From assembly GCA_003676145.1 (NCBI GenBank), contig NAUB01000024.1, forward strand, positions 186,001 to 250,000: a stretch of 64,000 nucleotides of DNA, in the 5' to 3' direction. Below the pieces are notes generated by a model. The model saw nothing but the letters and a program-made list of their open reading frames with translations, was not told the DNA's origin and searched no databases. Position numbers and translations under genes: made by a program. Position 1 is the stretch's first letter. Each line of letters begins with the position of its first letter. Below, piece by piece: positions 26,164-34,750 of the stretch. The DNA comes from a gamma proteobacterium symbiont of Stewartia floridana. GTDB taxonomy: Bacteria; Pseudomonadota; Gammaproteobacteria; Chromatiales; Chromatiaceae.

Positions 26164-26472
26164 GTGTGCAATCTTAACCATCTGATTCAACTCTCATACA
26201 ACCCCCATAATATGAGTGTGTAAGGGGCAGAATACAAATGGCACGCACGTGAGCGTTATATGGTGGGGCATGGCCCTACCCTGTTGAATTTGGTGTAGGG
26301 TGGGGCCATGCTCCACCAATCACTTTGATAATACTCGTTACCCTTCTTTCCAGAATCCTGAATTAAGGGCAATTTAGGGTAAGACTATCCTCTCTGATAA
26401 TATTTTGAGTTACTCAACCAGACTTCAGCCTGTCTGTCTTTTGATCCAATCTCTGCCACCAGGAGAGATAAC
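26164..26472. other. 309-bp gap with repeat pair
   Basis: No gene. It holds the inverted pair of GTGGGGC-type repeats (26261-26317). AGGAGAGA near its end serves the TTG start at 26473. Confidence 0.5.
26261..26317. repeat. Inverted pair of REP-like GTGGGGC repeats
   Basis: TGGTGGGGCATGGCCCTACC (26261-26280) and, after 14 bp, GTAGGGTGGGGCCATGCTCC (from 26295) are related imperfect palindromes in opposite orientation. This head-to-head layout is typical of REP/BIME elements. Other copies are at 15699 and 61089. Confidence 0.7.
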
Positions 26473-27153
26473 TTGAAGAGAGTCTGTATCATCGGTGCAT
26501 CCGGTAAACTTGGTCGATATATAGTGCAACACGCCCTGGAACGTGGATATCAGGTCGTTGCGGTCTGCAGACAACAGAGCGTCAACAAGCTCGCTGATTT
26601 CGCGGATAAAATAACCCTATTTCCCGGTGCAACCAATGATCGGGATGTGATCAGACAGGCGGTCTCCGGTTGTGATGGGGTTCTGACCGTTCTCGTTCCC
26701 TGGGGAGTGCAACAATACTCATCGGGCACCGCACAAGCTGTTCTGGATTTTGCTGAACCTGATGCCCGGCTGATCTTCTCCTGTGGCTGGCACATCAGTC
26801 GTGATGGGAAAGATCTCTATTCCTGGGGATTCAAAGCCCTGGTCACTCTGTTCGGTAAACTTGGCAGACTGTTTCGACTGGTTGAACTGGATGATCAGGT
26901 TGAGGCCTGCAGAAGAGTGTTTGAAAGCGACACCCGATGGACAGTGGTTCGCGGCAGCGACCTCGAAGAGGGTGAAAGTCAGGGACTGCCGGTTTGGAGT
27001 CGACATGTGGGCGATCCCATATTGAAGAGTAATCTGACACGACGGATCGATTTTGCACTTTTTATGGTTGACGCTATGGAGAGAGATGAACTGATCCATG
27101 AAGCGCCGGCAATCGTCGGTTGCAAATCACCGTCAGTTATTGAAAACAGTTAG
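26473..27153 (+). CDS. NAD(P)-binding NmrA/SDR-like protein
   Basis: 226 residues with an N-terminal Rossmann nucleotide site (GASGKLGRY, residues 8-16) and atypical short-chain dehydrogenase order. It has no YxxxK pair in the usual place. This suggests an NmrA-like sensor or an atypical reductase. The TTG start is supported by AGGAGAGA 5 nt upstream. Isolated gene; substrate unknown. Confidence 0.82.
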   Translation: MKRVCIIGASGKLGRYIVQHALERGYQVVAVCRQQSVNKLADFADKITLFPGATNDRDVIRQAVSGCDGVLTVLVPWGVQQYSSGTAQAVLDFAEPDARLIFSCGWHISRDGKDLYSWGFKALVTLFGKLGRLFRLVELDDQVEACRRVFESDTRWTVVRGSDLEEGESQGLPVWSRHVGDPILKSNLTRRIDFALFMVDAMERDELIHEAPAIVGCKSPSVIENS

Positions 27154-27244
27154 TTTGATCAGGAGTAGCTTGTTTGGAGCAGCGCAGCTAAGGATAGTGA
27201 AAAATGATGCGACACCGTTCTGAAGACGCCTTTAGGTACTAAAC

Positions 27245-28048
27245 CTAATCCCTAGCTTTTTTATTCGACAATAAGCTGAAGACCTCAAAAGCGATAACCC
27301 GGGGATGCAACTCCCCCATAAAGGCGAGTATTTTGTTGAATACGCCTGGTATTACCGATCCCTTTCCAGTCTGGCAGGCGTGATAGGCAAGCTTGGCAAT
27401 CTGTTCAGGCGATGGCCCAAGGGGCACCTGATACGCCAGCATATCCTCTGTATCAGCCGTCTTTACAAAATCGGTGGCGGTTGCACCAGGCGAGAGCGAG
27501 GTCACGGCAACTCCCGACCCCTTCAACTCCTTGGATAAACCGGCACTCAAGGCGCGCACATAGTGTTTGCTTGCCACGTAGGCCGCCCAGGTAGGTCCTC
27601 CTTTGAAATAGGAGACCAGTGACCCCACATTGAGTATCCGTCCACGCTTGCGGGTCAGCATCTGCGGTAGGAACAGGTGCGTCAGTTGCGTGAGTGCCAG
27701 CATATTGAGTTGCAGCATTCGACTCAGGTTTGCGTAATCCGCCTCCTGAAACAGCCCACTCATCCCTACTCCCGCATTATTGACCAGAATATCGATCAGC
27801 TTACCTGACTCTTCCATTTGCTCATAGAGCCTTCTGGGCGCGTCTGCTTCCGTCAGATCACTGCTGATTACCGTAACCTCGACCCCTGACGTCGCCTTGA
27901 TTGAATCCGCCACACGCTGTAATGCCTCTTCTCCCCGGGCAACCAGCACCAGGTCATGTCCTTGTGCAGCAAACTCTTCAGCGATCGCAAGACCGATTCC
28001 CTTGGATGCTCCGGTGACTAATACAGTCGCCTTTTCAATTGGTTCCAT
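27245..28048 (-). CDS. Short-chain dehydrogenase/reductase
   Basis: About 267 residues from ATG 28048, chosen because AGGAG precedes it and the nucleotide-binding motif VTGASKGIGLAIA then sits near residue 12. NNAGVG and the catalytic YVASKHY are present, so it is a classical SDR. An upstream in-frame start at 28141 is unlikely. It is transcribed divergently from an HxlR regulator, which probably controls it in response to an electrophile or its substrate (family habit, inference). Confidence 0.9.
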   Translation of the reverse strand: MEPIEKATVLVTGASKGIGLAIAEEFAAQGHDLVLVARGEEALQRVADSIKATSGVEVTVISSDLTEADAPRRLYEQMEESGKLIDILVNNAGVGMSGLFQEADYANLSRMLQLNMLALTQLTHLFLPQMLTRKRGRILNVGSLVSYFKGGPTWAAYVASKHYVRALSAGLSKELKGSGVAVTSLSPGATATDFVKTADTEDMLAYQVPLGPSPEQIAKLAYHACQTGKGSVIPGVFNKILAFMGELHPRVIAFEVFSLLSNKKARD

Positions 28049-28176
28049 ATCATGCTCCTGAGTGGAATAGAACCTGCTGAGGATTGACCAAGCCTCTTTT
28101 GAATTTGATCGCCCTGAACTGGAGACAGTCCAAGTTGTCACTTTCTTTTTGCAAGTTACTCAAGCCTAGCCCACTG

Positions 28177-28193
28177 ACTTGTTAATTGCAAGT
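28177..28193. promoter_or_regulatory. Candidate HxlR operator between divergent genes
   Basis: Perfect inverted repeat ACTTG-N7-CAAGT in the SDR/HxlR intergenic space. Another CAAGT lies at 28152-28156. Symmetric half-sites of about 5 bp suit dimeric winged-helix HxlR proteins. Confidence 0.45.
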
Positions 28194-28220
28194 AAGTGAT
28201 TCCCATGCTAGGTTTAAGGC

Positions 28221-28586
28221 ATGGTTAAAGCTGACAAAAGCAACATCTCGACAAAGCGCTCAATCTGCCCTGTCGCTTCGACTCTGGATATTCTGGGGGA
28301 CAAATGGAGCCTGCTGGTCATCCGGGATCTGTTTGCCGGTAAAACAACCTACAGCGAGCTGCAAAACTCTCCTGAAAAAGTACCGACCAATATCCTGGCC
28401 AATCGATTGGTGCGTTTGACCGATCATGAAATCGTTGAGAAGAAACCTTACCAGACACACCCGGTTCGCTATGAGTATATCCTTACGGCAAAAGGCAGGG
28501 AGTTGGGTCCAATCTTAAAGTCCATGGTTGCCTGGGGTGAAAAACATATCCCTGGTACCAAGGCGATGATCAAGAAGAAGCGATGA
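28221..28586 (+). CDS. HxlR-family transcriptional regulator
   Basis: 121-residue winged-helix regulator. ICPVASTLDILGDKWSLLVIRDLF contains the conserved N-terminal Cys (thiol sensor in HypR/QorR-type members) and the first helix, and ANRLVRLTDHEIVEKKPY forms the recognition region. It is divergent from the SDR gene and overlaps the following membrane gene by 4 bp (ATGA). Confidence 0.92.
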   Translation: MVKADKSNISTKRSICPVASTLDILGDKWSLLVIRDLFAGKTTYSELQNSPEKVPTNILANRLVRLTDHEIVEKKPYQTHPVRYEYILTAKGRELGPILKSMVAWGEKHIPGTKAMIKKKR

Positions 28587-28891
28587 AGATCAAACCGGCG
28601 ATCTGGAAATTTCTTACCCTCTTCGTGTTTGCGCTCCTCATACTCAATCCGGAGACGGTTGGTCTGGCGCTTTTTGTTGATGCGGTTGGTTTGGAAATTT
28701 TTGTGTTGATGGTTGAACTGCAGATCGTGACGTTGTTTGGGATTTTCTTTCACAACAAGATCAAACCGGCGCTCTCCTATATTCGCCGAGTCAGGTTAAG
28801 CTCCCGGTTTTTTTACTCATCTTCACTTGCGCCTGCAGCGTCGATGCAGTTGTTGGTACTCTCATCGTTACTGCCTTTGATGATCGTTTAA
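28583..28891 (+). CDS. Small membrane protein, possibly frameshifted
   Basis: 102 residues with two membrane helices (about 9-30 and 36-58), translationally coupled to the HxlR gene by a 4-bp overlap. After residue 72 (SYIRRVR) the frame turns Ser-rich. In the -1 frame, 28801-29025 stays open for 74 codons and reads more like protein (VDAVVGTLIVTAFDDR, then KIADLLRKSIAWRVL). Either a frameshift truncated a longer gene or two segments overlap. The N-terminal half is more reliable. Confidence 0.55.
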   Translation: MKIKPAIWKFLTLFVFALLILNPETVGLALFVDAVGLEIFVLMVELQIVTLFGIFFHNKIKPALSYIRRVRLSSRFFYSSSLAPAASMQLLVLSSLLPLMIV

Positions 28892-29603
28892 TTGACATAA
28901 CTGATGCCAAGATAGCGGATCTGTTGAGAAAGTCGATTGCCTGGAGAGTATTGTTAGTGGTTAGGAAGCGTACCTATCTCTCAGCCCTCCCCAAATTGTG
29001 GTTGGAATTAATTATCACGCTTTAGTCTCTGAATGGTCGGTTTAGTGCTTCTACTTTCTTTGTTCGTATGAACCACCATATTAGGTCGCAGCCACTCGCT
29101 ATTGTCCTGTTGTCGGAGACTCCCTGTTTCGCCCTCCTGGGCGAGTCACTTTTCTTTTGCGCCAAAAGAAAAGTGACCAAAAGAAAGGGCGCCCGGCCGT
29201 CACGCCCCTTCGGGTCCGCTGAGATGCTCGGCAAAAACCGGCGTGCCTGAAACTCGCTGCGCTCAAACAGTCAGGCCCGCTGATCGGTTGTTGCCTGCGC
29301 TTCTCGCTCGTGCCGGGACGGGGATATAAGAGGCGAGTGGCTTCAGGCTTATCACTCGTATATGGTGGCTAGGTTGGTTTGGCACTGAGTGGATTGGAAT
29401 CTCTGGTTTTGAGTAACAAATTTTGTTTTGAGTACTGATCCGTGTTGCTTTATGGATCCTTCCCAATGCATCTATTCCGAACCATTCTTTGGTCTTCATA
29501 CAGCCGGGCTTTATGGGGTTATTCAGCTTGCTAAAGTCAATATCATCTATAGTTATTAAACTGATGGAGTAAATCATTCACCTATTGAAGCAAGGATATC
29601 TTC
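28892..29603. other. 712-bp gap with repeat-type sequence
   Basis: It begins with the end of the possible frameshifted tail (to 29025), then the repeat-type block at 29095-29345, then about 250 bp without features. A 60-codon frame at 29068-29250 is a translation of the repeat. Confidence 0.5.
29095..29345. repeat. Intergenic repeat-type block with CTTTTCTTT/AAAGAAAAG arms
   Basis: Adjacent self-complementary segments (ACTTTTCTTTTGCGCC with AAAGAAAAGTGAC, 29147-29179) are followed by a GC-rich part (GGGCGCCCGGC, GCCCCTTCGGG). Similar-looking blocks occur in gaps of many gammaproteobacteria and are often mis-called as small proteins. The identification is from general memory. Confidence 0.5.
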
Positions 29604-30992
29604 ATGCTGATCGAGTCTGCTCAATCCAAACAGAGTCACGAACCCTCTCCATCTCCGAAACTCGCACGGCTCAACTGTGGGGGCGTTGCGCCTATCCCCC
29701 CCTCTCTCGATAACCGGGGAGATCGAAGTCAGGTATTGAAAGAACTTCACTGTTTTTGTGCCGGCCTCTCTGCTCTGATCTATCGCTATAACCTGGAAGG
29801 GCTGAGACGACTGCTCGAACTCGAAGGGGCTGATGCTTTTCAGGGCTTTACCACGGAATTTGGCAAAGGCCTCCCTTCCAACACAGCACTTTTTTCAAAA
29901 GTCGCCATGGGCTTTGTTTTTCAACATCGGGCCTGGCTGGTATTCCGGGGATCTGACGATGCTTATGACTGGGATACCAATTTTCGTTTTTTCAAAACTG
30001 ATGAGCAACTCCATAGCGGATTTCATGACGCATGGTCAGGCCTGCAAAACAGGGTAATCGAATGGTACCGGGAGGTCTCTGCAACCACCCCTTCCATTGT
30101 CATCACCGGCCACTCACTGGGTGGCGCGATGGGTGTAATTGCCGCAAAAGCATTGGCCGAAGAGCAACTCAACAGGATTGAAGCGGTCGTCACATTCGGC
30201 GCCCCACGGGTCGGTTCGTCTGCTTTTGTTGCCGAATACAACCAGACACCGGCCGGCATTCAGCCACAGGATCAGGAGAGACTCACCCTTGGAGAGGTCA
30301 CCTTTCAAAGCCGAATCGCTGATGACATCGTACCCAAGGTGCCTCCACGATTTCTCAATTTCGAGCACTGCGGAGTCTCAGGCAATGCGCTATGGAACAA
30401 CTCCTACGATGTCAGCAGCTACTTTGATGCCATCGCGGAGAAACCAACACCCGATGACACCATTGAGTACAACTTCCTGCATAAATCCAATGATAACGGC
30501 CTTATCGAACTACTCAGTGGTGTAACGAAAATATTCTCCTCCCTGTTTCCGCTGCATCAGATGTTTTTCAGCACCGCCGACAAGTTGAAACAAGGCGGCA
30601 TGAGCCACCGAATGGTTGGCTATCAGAGTCGATTCGGCGCCTATCTCTCCTTCCGCTCAGCCATTGCCCGGGATAGGCAGATCATAGAACAGATTCAGGA
30701 TGAAACAGAGAATGACCAGACTACGACATCGAAACCGGTGCCGCTCAGTATCCATAATCCCAGTGCTTTCCACCCATCGCTAACGACAAACCCATTTCAT
30801 GTTGAAAAGGTCACTGGCTGGACACCGGTACTTACCGGCGTCATCTTACTGGTGCTTCTACTGCTGGGTGCTGCGATCTTCGCCATGATCCGGTTCGTTA
30901 ACCCTGAGTATCAGCTGATGGCGATCCTGGTACTCCTTGCCGGCACACTCTCACTGGGATTGAACGCCATCAAAGAGATCAAGGGCGGTTGA
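29604..30992 (+). CDS. Class 3 lipase-family protein with C-terminal membrane helices
   Basis: 462 residues: an alpha/beta-hydrolase of the fungal lipase 3 family. The nucleophile elbow is ITGHSLGGAM with Ser171. WLVFRGSDDAYDW forms the oxyanion side, and an Asp in RIADDIVPKVPP suits the acid of the triad. Two C-terminal membrane helices (about 413-435 and 440-455) anchor it. A regulatory hinge region (about 330-410) separates them. No signal peptide, so the hydrolase domain probably faces the cytoplasm. Confidence 0.87.
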   Translation: MLIESAQSKQSHEPSPSPKLARLNCGGVAPIPPSLDNRGDRSQVLKELHCFCAGLSALIYRYNLEGLRRLLELEGADAFQGFTTEFGKGLPSNTALFSKVAMGFVFQHRAWLVFRGSDDAYDWDTNFRFFKTDEQLHSGFHDAWSGLQNRVIEWYREVSATTPSIVITGHSLGGAMGVIAAKALAEEQLNRIEAVVTFGAPRVGSSAFVAEYNQTPAGIQPQDQERLTLGEVTFQSRIADDIVPKVPPRFLNFEHCGVSGNALWNNSYDVSSYFDAIAEKPTPDDTIEYNFLHKSNDNGLIELLSGVTKIFSSLFPLHQMFFSTADKLKQGGMSHRMVGYQSRFGAYLSFRSAIARDRQIIEQIQDETENDQTTTSKPVPLSIHNPSAFHPSLTTNPFHVEKVTGWTPVLTGVILLVLLLLGAAIFAMIRFVNPEYQLMAILVLLAGTLSLGLNAIKEIKGG

Positions 30993-31041
30993 TCCGGTTC
31001 TACAATGAACGTGCTCTGTAAGACAGGCTGAGGAAAACCCC

Positions 31042-31407
31042 ATGGAAAAGGTTACCGGTATTGGCGGACTCTTTTTTCGTGCCGAGGATCCCGTAAAACT
31101 GGCATCCTGGTATGAACAGCATCTGGGGGTAACCCAGGTGCCCATCGACTATGACCAATCCCCCTGGATACAGCAGTCAGGTCCAACCGTGTTCGCCCCG
31201 TTTGAACAAGAGACAGACTATTTTGGTGACCCGTCAAAACAGTGGATGATCAACTTTCGGGTGGAAGACCTGGACAGCATGGTTGCTCAACTGCGCAGCC
31301 ATGGCATTGAGGTCAGTGTGGACGAAACCCACTACCCTAACGGCCGATTCGCCAGACTCCGTGATCCCGAGGGCAATCCAATCGAGTTGTGGGAAGCTGC
31401 GAAGTAA
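31042..31407 (+). CDS. VOC (glyoxalase/dioxygenase) family protein
   Basis: 121-residue vicinal-oxygen-chelate fold: two beta-alpha-beta-beta-beta halves, GLFFRAEDPVKLASWYEQHLG at the start and RFARLRDPEGNPIELWE at the end, with the terminal Glu as a likely metal ligand. Its TAA stop abuts the korA stop on the other strand with no gap. Substrate unknown. Confidence 0.88.
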   Translation: MEKVTGIGGLFFRAEDPVKLASWYEQHLGVTQVPIDYDQSPWIQQSGPTVFAPFEQETDYFGDPSKQWMINFRVEDLDSMVAQLRSHGIEVSVDETHYPNGRFARLRDPEGNPIELWEAAK

Positions 31408-33135
31408 TCAATCCAGGGCGTGGTAGGCACGCATGATTCGGCCTGGCCGTATTGGCAATGGACCGGGCTGGGCCAGTGACTGAGCTGTCAGCGGCAGTAC
31501 CGACTCCGACTGCAGATAGTGAAACAGTTGACCGCCGTGATTCTGTTCCACCACCAGCACCTTGGCGGCGCCGTCGATCAATTCAAGGATCTTATCCCGC
31601 TGCAACGGCGCCAGCAGACGCAGCGCGATGACTCTGACCTGTTTGCCCGCCTGGTTCAGCTGATCCGCGGCCTCTTTGACAGCACCGGTACTGGAGCCCC
31701 AGGTGATCAGACAGGTATCGCCCTCGCCGGATACCTCAGCCCAATACTCTCCGTAATCGAACTGCTTGAGTTTCTGCAGCCGTTTGTTGAGCTGTTCACG
31801 ATGGTCGCTGGCCATGCTGGAGGGGGTACCCCGGTCGTTATGCTCCAGTCCATCTGCGGTATACATGCCGTCGGGCGTTCCCGGCAGGCTCATCGGTGAG
31901 ATGTTTTCCGCCACGATCTGATAGCGCCGATAGTCTTCACCGGGATTGTCTGTGACAGACCTTTTCAGTGGCAGGTCAACCTCCTCCGAGGCTTCGATGA
32001 TCGCCTGGGACTGACCGAGCGATTGATCGGAGAGCACCAGCGATACGGTCTGCAGATGCTCGGCAAGTTGTACCGCCCATTGGGTGGTGAAGATGGCATC
32101 ACGGATGGAAAGCGGTGCAAATACCAGATGCGGCGCATCACCATGCAGACCGTAGACAGCGATATTCAGATCAGACTGTTCAGATTTGGTTGGGATACCG
32201 GTGGAGGGGCCGCCACGCATCACATTGACCACCGTCACCGGGGTTTCACTGACCAGCGCCAGGCCCAATCCCTCAACCATCAGGCTGAGTCCCGGCCCTG
32301 AAGTGGCGGTCAGGGAGGGCACCCCGCCAAACGAGGAGCCGATGATCATGTTGATCGAGGCAAGCTCATCCTCCGCCTGCAGCAGCGCTCCCCCGACCTG
32401 CTCCAGCCTTGGCGCCAGCCATTCGAGAATTTCACTGGCCGGGGTGATCGGATAGGCCGCGACGAATTTGATGCCGCCACGCAGGGCACCGAGGCCACAG
32501 GCCTGGTTACCGGTGATGCTCCAACGGTTCTCCTGCTTACCCGGAGGTGGCTGTTTGATCTGTGGACGCCGGTCGTGATTGTAGCCCAGCTCAAGCGCCC
32601 GTAACGCACTCTCGATCACCTCAGCTGACTTGCTTTGCAGTACCTGGCGGACACTGTTTCCCATGGCGTCGAGAGGCAGACCGCAGACCACCGCCGCAGC
32701 ACCCAAGGCCACCATATTGATGCGTCCATCCGGTAGACCGGAGGCGAAGGTCTTGAAGGGGATTTCGCGGATTTCAGCGCCGTTGCTGCGCAACAGAGCC
32801 GGAACCTCGCCCGCTTTGGGATCGCAAAGTATCAGGCTTTTGTTCGACAGCGGGATCTCATCGGCGAAGCGTTCGATATTCAGCCAGTCGAGCGCCAGCA
32901 GAAGATCATACTCATCCCCCATACACTCCACCGGGTCAGTACTGAACCGGACCATCGCCGCCGATTCGCCACCACGGATCTGCGGACCAGCGGAGCGGGT
33001 CATCAAGCCCTGATAACCGCAATGTGCTGCTGCCTCAAGCAGAATCCGGCCAGCGGTCACCGCGCCACTGCCGCCTGAACCGGTTATCGCTACCGAGTAG
33101 GGTTTGCTCAGGGCAGAGGGTTGTTGATCATTCAT
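31408..33135 (-). CDS. korA: 2-oxoacid:ferredoxin oxidoreductase, fused gamma-alpha subunit
   Basis: About 575 residues from ATG 33135 (MNDQQPS). The N-terminal gamma domain (about 12-190) shows ITGSGGSGAVTAG and GPQIRGGES. The alpha pyrimidine-binding domain (about 205-575) shows YPITPASEI and ATSGPGLSLM. An upstream start at 33216 would lie inside the OmpA-type gene. GAGGTG 10 nt before ATG 33135, inside the upstream gene, is the ribosome site; the two genes overlap by 8 bp. Its beta subunit lies 17.7 kb downstream on the same strand. A 2-oxoglutarate enzyme (Kor) is favoured by the two-gene gamma-alpha plus beta layout, but pyruvate cannot be excluded. Confidence 0.92.
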   Translation of the reverse strand: MNDQQPSALSKPYSVAITGSGGSGAVTAGRILLEAAAHCGYQGLMTRSAGPQIRGGESAAMVRFSTDPVECMGDEYDLLLALDWLNIERFADEIPLSNKSLILCDPKAGEVPALLRSNGAEIREIPFKTFASGLPDGRINMVALGAAAVVCGLPLDAMGNSVRQVLQSKSAEVIESALRALELGYNHDRRPQIKQPPPGKQENRWSITGNQACGLGALRGGIKFVAAYPITPASEILEWLAPRLEQVGGALLQAEDELASINMIIGSSFGGVPSLTATSGPGLSLMVEGLGLALVSETPVTVVNVMRGGPSTGIPTKSEQSDLNIAVYGLHGDAPHLVFAPLSIRDAIFTTQWAVQLAEHLQTVSLVLSDQSLGQSQAIIEASEEVDLPLKRSVTDNPGEDYRRYQIVAENISPMSLPGTPDGMYTADGLEHNDRGTPSSMASDHREQLNKRLQKLKQFDYGEYWAEVSGEGDTCLITWGSSTGAVKEAADQLNQAGKQVRVIALRLLAPLQRDKILELIDGAAKVLVVEQNHGGQLFHYLQSESVLPLTAQSLAQPGPLPIRPGRIMRAYHALD

Positions 33136-34519
33136 TAATGATGAGCACCTCGATTCTGCGATTGCTCTTGCGTCCAATCTCAGTCTCGTTGTTGGCCACC
33201 GGACGCGCCTCGCCATAGCCGATCGCGGTTAATCGGGTTCTCTCCACTCCACCGACCTTTTCAAGAAATGAGGCCACCGTCTCTGCCCGCTGTTGCGAGA
33301 GTGTGCGGTTGGTCTCATCCCCGCCTACCGAATCGGTATGTCCGGAGACCACCACATCGGGACTGGGAAAGGATTTGATGGCCGTTACGATCTTGTCCAG
33401 CAGTTCAAAATTTTCAGCCTGGATATCGGTACCGCCGCTGGGGAAGTTGAAGGCTCTCATCTCCAACAGGATGTTGTGACCCTGCCGATAGACGTTGGCC
33501 TCTTCGGCACTGAACAGATCCTGAATCTTATCGAAGCGGGCCTGAGCTTCCTGGTTCTGACGCTCCACGGCGGCCAAGCGGGTCTGCAGATCGATGCGCG
33601 TGGCCAGTTCAGTTTTGCGCAACTCGGCATAGTTGGCCAGTTTGTCCTGCAGCACCTTCACCACTTCGTGATTGGGCAGATCGAATGGCAGCCGCTCATC
33701 GGTGGACTCGTTGATCTGTGCCAACTGTTTCTGATACCAAAGCAGCACATCCTCCGAAGTGTACTCCCGGTTGTCGAACTCTTTGATCAGTTCGGTGAGC
33801 TCGATACTTCTTCGTGCCTGCTTACTCGCTTCCAGCGCATGGTTCTTCGCCTTGGTTCGCTGGGTTCGGTTGGTCTCCAATACCGCGATTGCCAACGCCA
33901 ACTCCTCGCGCGCCAGTTTCAGGGTTTTCGGCGCATACTCATCCGCTTCACTCTTGATTGCCTGGGAGATGTCATAGCGGGCATTCTCGGTGGCATCCTG
34001 CTTCAGCGCCTCCAGTTCAACCTCTGAGTAGCCTTCCAACATCTCGGGACGCCACTTCTTCGCCGCTTCAAGGTCACCCTGCTCCACCTGTTCAGCTGCC
34101 TGACGTAACTTTTTGTCGAGGGCTTTGAACTGATCCGCCATTATCGTGTCGGCTTCTGCGGCGATCGCCAAGCGTCGGGCTTCCAGCACCTCACGCATCA
34201 ATGACTTGGTGGTAATCGCATCGGCTTCCGCTTTGTCGAGGATCACCCGCCCTTCACGCATTGTATCTGCGACCGCTTCGTCTTTCTTGGATCGTCCCAG
34301 GGAGATGGCCTGATTGAGTTTGTTCTCTGCCTTGCGGAACCCTTCGGGCGCCAGATTGAATAGCCCGTTCGACTCATCCTCAGCCAGCCGCTTCCTGAAG
34401 CTTGCGATCTCACCATAGGTTTCAAACACATCGCTCTGGGAGAGGGTTGGGGCCGTGGTACAACCGACAAACAACACTCCCAAAACAATCAGATAAGCAC
34501 ATCTTTTTAGAAGCGTCAT
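33128..34519 (-). CDS. OmpA-family outer-membrane lipoprotein with long coiled-coil region
   Basis: 463 residues: a lipobox LFVGC (Cys20), a DUF4398-like helical repeat region (about 35-160), further coiled coil to about 330, then a C-terminal OmpA peptidoglycan-binding domain (GHTDSVGGDETN near 395, GYGEARP, then KSNRRIEVLI). It would tether the outer membrane to peptidoglycan. The gene overlaps korA by 8 bp, an odd pairing of an envelope protein with a cytoplasmic enzyme. Confidence 0.9.
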   Translation of the reverse strand: MTLLKRCAYLIVLGVLFVGCTTAPTLSQSDVFETYGEIASFRKRLAEDESNGLFNLAPEGFRKAENKLNQAISLGRSKKDEAVADTMREGRVILDKAEADAITTKSLMREVLEARRLAIAAEADTIMADQFKALDKKLRQAAEQVEQGDLEAAKKWRPEMLEGYSEVELEALKQDATENARYDISQAIKSEADEYAPKTLKLAREELALAIAVLETNRTQRTKAKNHALEASKQARRSIELTELIKEFDNREYTSEDVLLWYQKQLAQINESTDERLPFDLPNHEVVKVLQDKLANYAELRKTELATRIDLQTRLAAVERQNQEAQARFDKIQDLFSAEEANVYRQGHNILLEMRAFNFPSGGTDIQAENFELLDKIVTAIKSFPSPDVVVSGHTDSVGGDETNRTLSQQRAETVASFLEKVGGVERTRLTAIGYGEARPVANNETEIGRKSNRRIEVLIINE

Positions 34520-34674
34520 AGCTTACATCTCCGGGGCGTTCCAAGCGTCAGAGGGACATTCAGATCGACTCTCTGCCCACTCATTAACCCGGCGGCTGAA
34601 AGGGGTAAACTGAGTCACCGGGTCAATCTACTGTTATCCCCTCATCATATCATTGCCTTCGCCAGGCTGCGATG

Positions 34675-34733
34675 CCAGTGTGCTGTCTCATACTCACACT
34701 GATATCACGCATGAGTATGAGACAGCACACTGG
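34675..34733. repeat. Perfect 22-bp inverted repeat
   Basis: Arms 34675-34696 and 34712-34733 are exact reverse complements, separated by 15 nt. The core of each arm is GTGCTGTCTCATACTCA or its complement. There is no T-run on either side. It lies between the tlpA stop and the start of the OmpA-type gene. Confidence 0.85.
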
Positions 34734-34750
34734 AGCAGGAAAATTCGATC

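Noticed and set aside
29068-29250. 60-codon frame in the repeat block
   Set aside because: Translation of a repeat; such calls are common artefacts.
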